Below, in pieces: positions 62,434 to 64,000 of a DNA stretch of 64,000 nucleotides. The translations under genes and the position numbers were made by a program. Numbering within the stretch: the stretch's first letter is position 1; the number at the start of each line of letters is the position of its first letter. Origin of the DNA: Bradyrhizobium sp. URHD0069 (GTDB lineage: Bacteria > Pseudomonadota > Alphaproteobacteria > Rhizobiales > Xanthobacteraceae); contig NZ_JNIJ01000011.1 of assembly GCF_000701345.1 (NCBI RefSeq), positions 62,001-126,000 of the forward strand. The letters run 5' to 3'. The notes under the pieces were generated by a model. The model was given only the letters and a program-made list of their open reading frames with translations, did no database searches and was not told where the DNA came from.

Positions 62434-62658
62434 TCAGCGCGCCGTTCCCGTCGTGTCCCCGGACGGACCCGCCGCCGGCGGTGGCGCCGGGTTGACGGCC
62501 GTCGATCCTGGGGTACCGCTTGGTCCGGGGTTACTTGCCACGTGCGGAGGATTCCACGGTCCCCACACCATCAGGGCGAACAGGAGAATGAACGCCGCCA
62601 CGACTATCGTAATCGTTTCACGGCTTATCTTATCTTTCCGATTCTGATCATCCCGCAT
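62434..62658 (-). CDS. Small membrane protein with Pro/Gly-rich tail
   Basis: The 74-residue protein starts MRDDQNRKDKISRETIT, has one membrane segment (IVVAAFILLFALMVWGPW) and a tail of Pro, Gly, Ser and Ala. The architecture (charged start, one TM, Pro-rich tail) is the same as in the protein at 167-457. GGAGAGG precedes the ATG and an EcfG-type promoter stands upstream. It forms a two-gene unit with 62313-62432. Confidence 0.75.
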   Translation of the reverse strand: MRDDQNRKDKISRETITIVVAAFILLFALMVWGPWNPPHVASNPGPSGTPGSTAVNPAPPPAAGPSGDTTGTAR

Positions 62659-63058
62659 GCGCCTCTCCACTTCGATGAAGGAGAAAAACGCTCTCTTCTT
62701 GCGATGGTTCCGATTGTTTTCAGTCCGGCGCGGCCTCGGCAATTCCAAACGGCTTGCCCAACCTCGAGCGTCTTTTTAAGATCGACCAAGTCGGCTGGGT
62801 TTGTAATCCCTGAAGGACGCTGCTGGTGACAAACGTCGAACCGGCCTACTGAGGCAAGCACGACCCCACCCTGCGGGGCTAGGGCTTAGGGTCAAGGCCG
62901 TGCCGGCCACGGCTCTATTCGTGGCCTGCTAAACCAATCCAAAATTCCTTGGCCCAGTTCCAGCTCTTGAGATTTGTGCCAAAATTTTGTCTGAGTGTCC
63001 GCTATCGAACAGACCGGATCACCTCTGCGCCACTATCGTTTGGTCGGAGTGTGGGGTG
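62659..63058. other. Intergenic stretch
   Basis: It holds the EcfG-type promoter at 62687-62711 reading leftwards. A GC-rich inverted repeat lies near 62865-62885. No gene was found. Confidence 0.5.
62687..62711 (-). promoter_or_regulatory. EcfG-type promoter
   Basis: Minus strand GGAAC (62711-62707), 16 bases, CGTT (62690-62687), 29 bases before the start at 62658. Perfect consensus. Confidence 0.65.
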
Positions 63059-63274
63059 ATGCGTATTCCTTCTTCCATTGTCGAGCGACCCTTGTGTCCG
63101 ACCTGCACACATAGGATGGGGCTAACTCGGATTTCTCCGGGTGAACGGGGCTTTGAGGAGCGGACCTTCGAGTGCAGCACCTGCCACCGCATCGCGAAAA
63201 TTTCCTTCCCCGTGGACCCACTAAAGACTGACGCGTTGGGTTGGCTGGCCGGCGAGCTAAAGCCACCGAGCTAG
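63059..63274 (+). CDS. Small zinc-ribbon protein
   Basis: The 71-residue protein has CPTC and CSTC knuckles spaced about 30 residues apart (RPLCPTCTHRMGL ... FECSTCHRIAKI), typical of a zinc ribbon. GGAG stands before the ATG. Function unknown. Confidence 0.72.
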   Translation: MRIPSSIVERPLCPTCTHRMGLTRISPGERGFEERTFECSTCHRIAKISFPVDPLKTDALGWLAGELKPPS

Positions 63275-63522
63275 CGCGCACGGATCTCGCTTCTACATTC
63301 CATTCCCAATGGGTGTGTGTATCTTTCCACCTTTCAAGGTCTTCCTTGCGGGCTCCGCCTTGCTGTTCTTTTTCAATCGGCCATTTCCTGGGCTTGTCGG
63401 TTTGTTTAGTGGATTTCCAGTCGGTCTGCTGGCGCGGGTCGTTGGTTGGTTTCTCTTTGCTCGTGGAGCACTTCGGAATGCCAGCCCCGGAAAGCTCGCA
63501 GCCGTTCCCGCAAGCCAGAGCT

Positions 63523-63729
63523 CTAATCCGGGGCTCCATCGTCCTCATCTGCCCATGCGGTTCGAGGGTTTTGCACGGGATGAGGCAACGGCCCCCGATG
63601 CTCTGCCACGCTGAGTAAATCCCTCCGATTGAACCACCGTTGACATTGCGGACATCGCAACATGTCGTCGCCGTCGAACGATCGTCCTTGGGTGCGGGTT
63701 CCGCGCTCGAACATACTAAGCTCGCGCAT
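63523..63729 (-). CDS. Small protein with CPQC motif
   Basis: The 68-residue protein contains DMLRCPQCQRWFNRRDLLSVAEHRGPLPHP, resembling a half zinc finger with histidines as the second pair of ligands. The ATG shares its A with the stop of the upstream gene (TGATG), so it is the second gene of a coupled pair with 63729-63944. Function unknown. Confidence 0.65.
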   Translation of the reverse strand: MRELSMFERGTRTQGRSFDGDDMLRCPQCQRWFNRRDLLSVAEHRGPLPHPVQNPRTAWADEDDGAPD

Positions 63730-63944
63730 CAAGATCTAAGGCTAACGGCGTTGCGCAGGCGAGCCTCCTGGTAACTCGCCCCTTCCAGCCATGCTTCATT
63801 TTTTGCCAAATCTTTCAGCGCGCGTGCAAGCCGATGCGCGGCGCGCCGTTCTGCCCCTGGCGGCATCGCGCGCGCCTTACGCATCATATCGGCCGCAGCA
63901 TGGCGGTAGGCATAGGAACGACGGAGGAACAGCAAATTGCTCAT
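63729..63944 (-). CDS. Small helical protein with ARxMPPGA motif
   Basis: The 71-residue protein (MSNLLFLRRSYAYRHAAADM, then KARAMPPGAERRAAHRLARAL) shares the AR-x-MPPGA-x-R core with the protein at 4993-5187. Basic N-terminus, acidic end. ATG 63944 follows AGGAG-like sequence. It is close to the window edge but complete. Confidence 0.68.
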   Translation of the reverse strand: MSNLLFLRRSYAYRHAAADMMRKARAMPPGAERRAAHRLARALKDLAKNEAWLEGASYQEARLRNAVSLRS

Positions 63945-64000
63945 GGTTCGGCTCCTGATGGGAACACCATCATTACCCAGCATTCCTGAACGCTGCCTGA

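Overview
The window looks like a chromosomal segment of an alphaproteobacterium of the Bradyrhizobium/Rhodopseudomonas group (Nitrobacteraceae). This is inferred from the high G+C coding style and from a set of families typical of that group: MipZ, GcrA, phasin, DUF1236, DUF4167, DUF6894, PsiE, and promoters of the GGAAC-N16-CGTT type read by the alphaproteobacterial general stress sigma factor EcfG. No rRNA, tRNA, insertion sequence, integrase or CRISPR array was seen.

Layout. 0-12 kb: soxC with its cytochrome c partner, arginase, several small genes, a methyltransferase, a keto-pentenoate hydratase-like gene, a phasin and mipZ. 12-18 kb: an exported helical protein, a second-type BamA, and a compact regulatory island (DUF6456-like, GcrA-like, LexA/CI-like S24 repressor, small ORF) in which one palindromic operator recurs between the -35 and -10 of three promoters. 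18-21 kb: a two-component system. 21.5-37 kb: two RND efflux operons on opposite strands, each carrying one or two exported Ser/Thr/Pro-rich proteins but no outer-membrane channel. Between them lie a sorAB-type sulfite dehydrogenase and an aldo-keto reductase. 37-44 kb: a bicupin of the oxalate decarboxylase family, psiE, and a periplasmic aldehyde oxidoreductase paoABC in which paoB is broken. 44-49 kb: an LTXXQ-repeat protein and a CoA-transferase/CitE-like lyase pair with a frameshifted first gene. 49-64 kb: many small stress-type genes (DUF4142, host-attachment, PRC barrel, DUF155, DUF4167, desaturase, cspA, isochorismatase-like, DUF72, Crp/Fnr, nudK, small membrane and zinc-ribbon proteins).

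Three themes run through the window. First, periplasmic redox enzymes with twin-arginine-type leaders (SoxC, SorA, PaoA, bicupin) and two RND pumps suggest adaptation to sulfite, aldehydes, oxalate and toxic compounds. Second, at least six EcfG-type promoters precede small genes; one of them faces a hairpin-T-tract terminator with no convincing ORF between, which makes a candidate stress-induced small RNA. Third, at least ten loci are frameshifted, internally deleted or reduced to fragments (FAD monooxygenase, DUF1236, Ku, ABC substrate-binding protein, cupin, paoB, CoA-transferase, alcohol dehydrogenase, DUF2188-like, a sor-linked ORF). That means either real gene decay or uncorrected single-base sequence errors; the paoB deletion and the bare fragments argue that at least part is real. 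All functional statements rest on reading the sequence and on family knowledge; no search was run.
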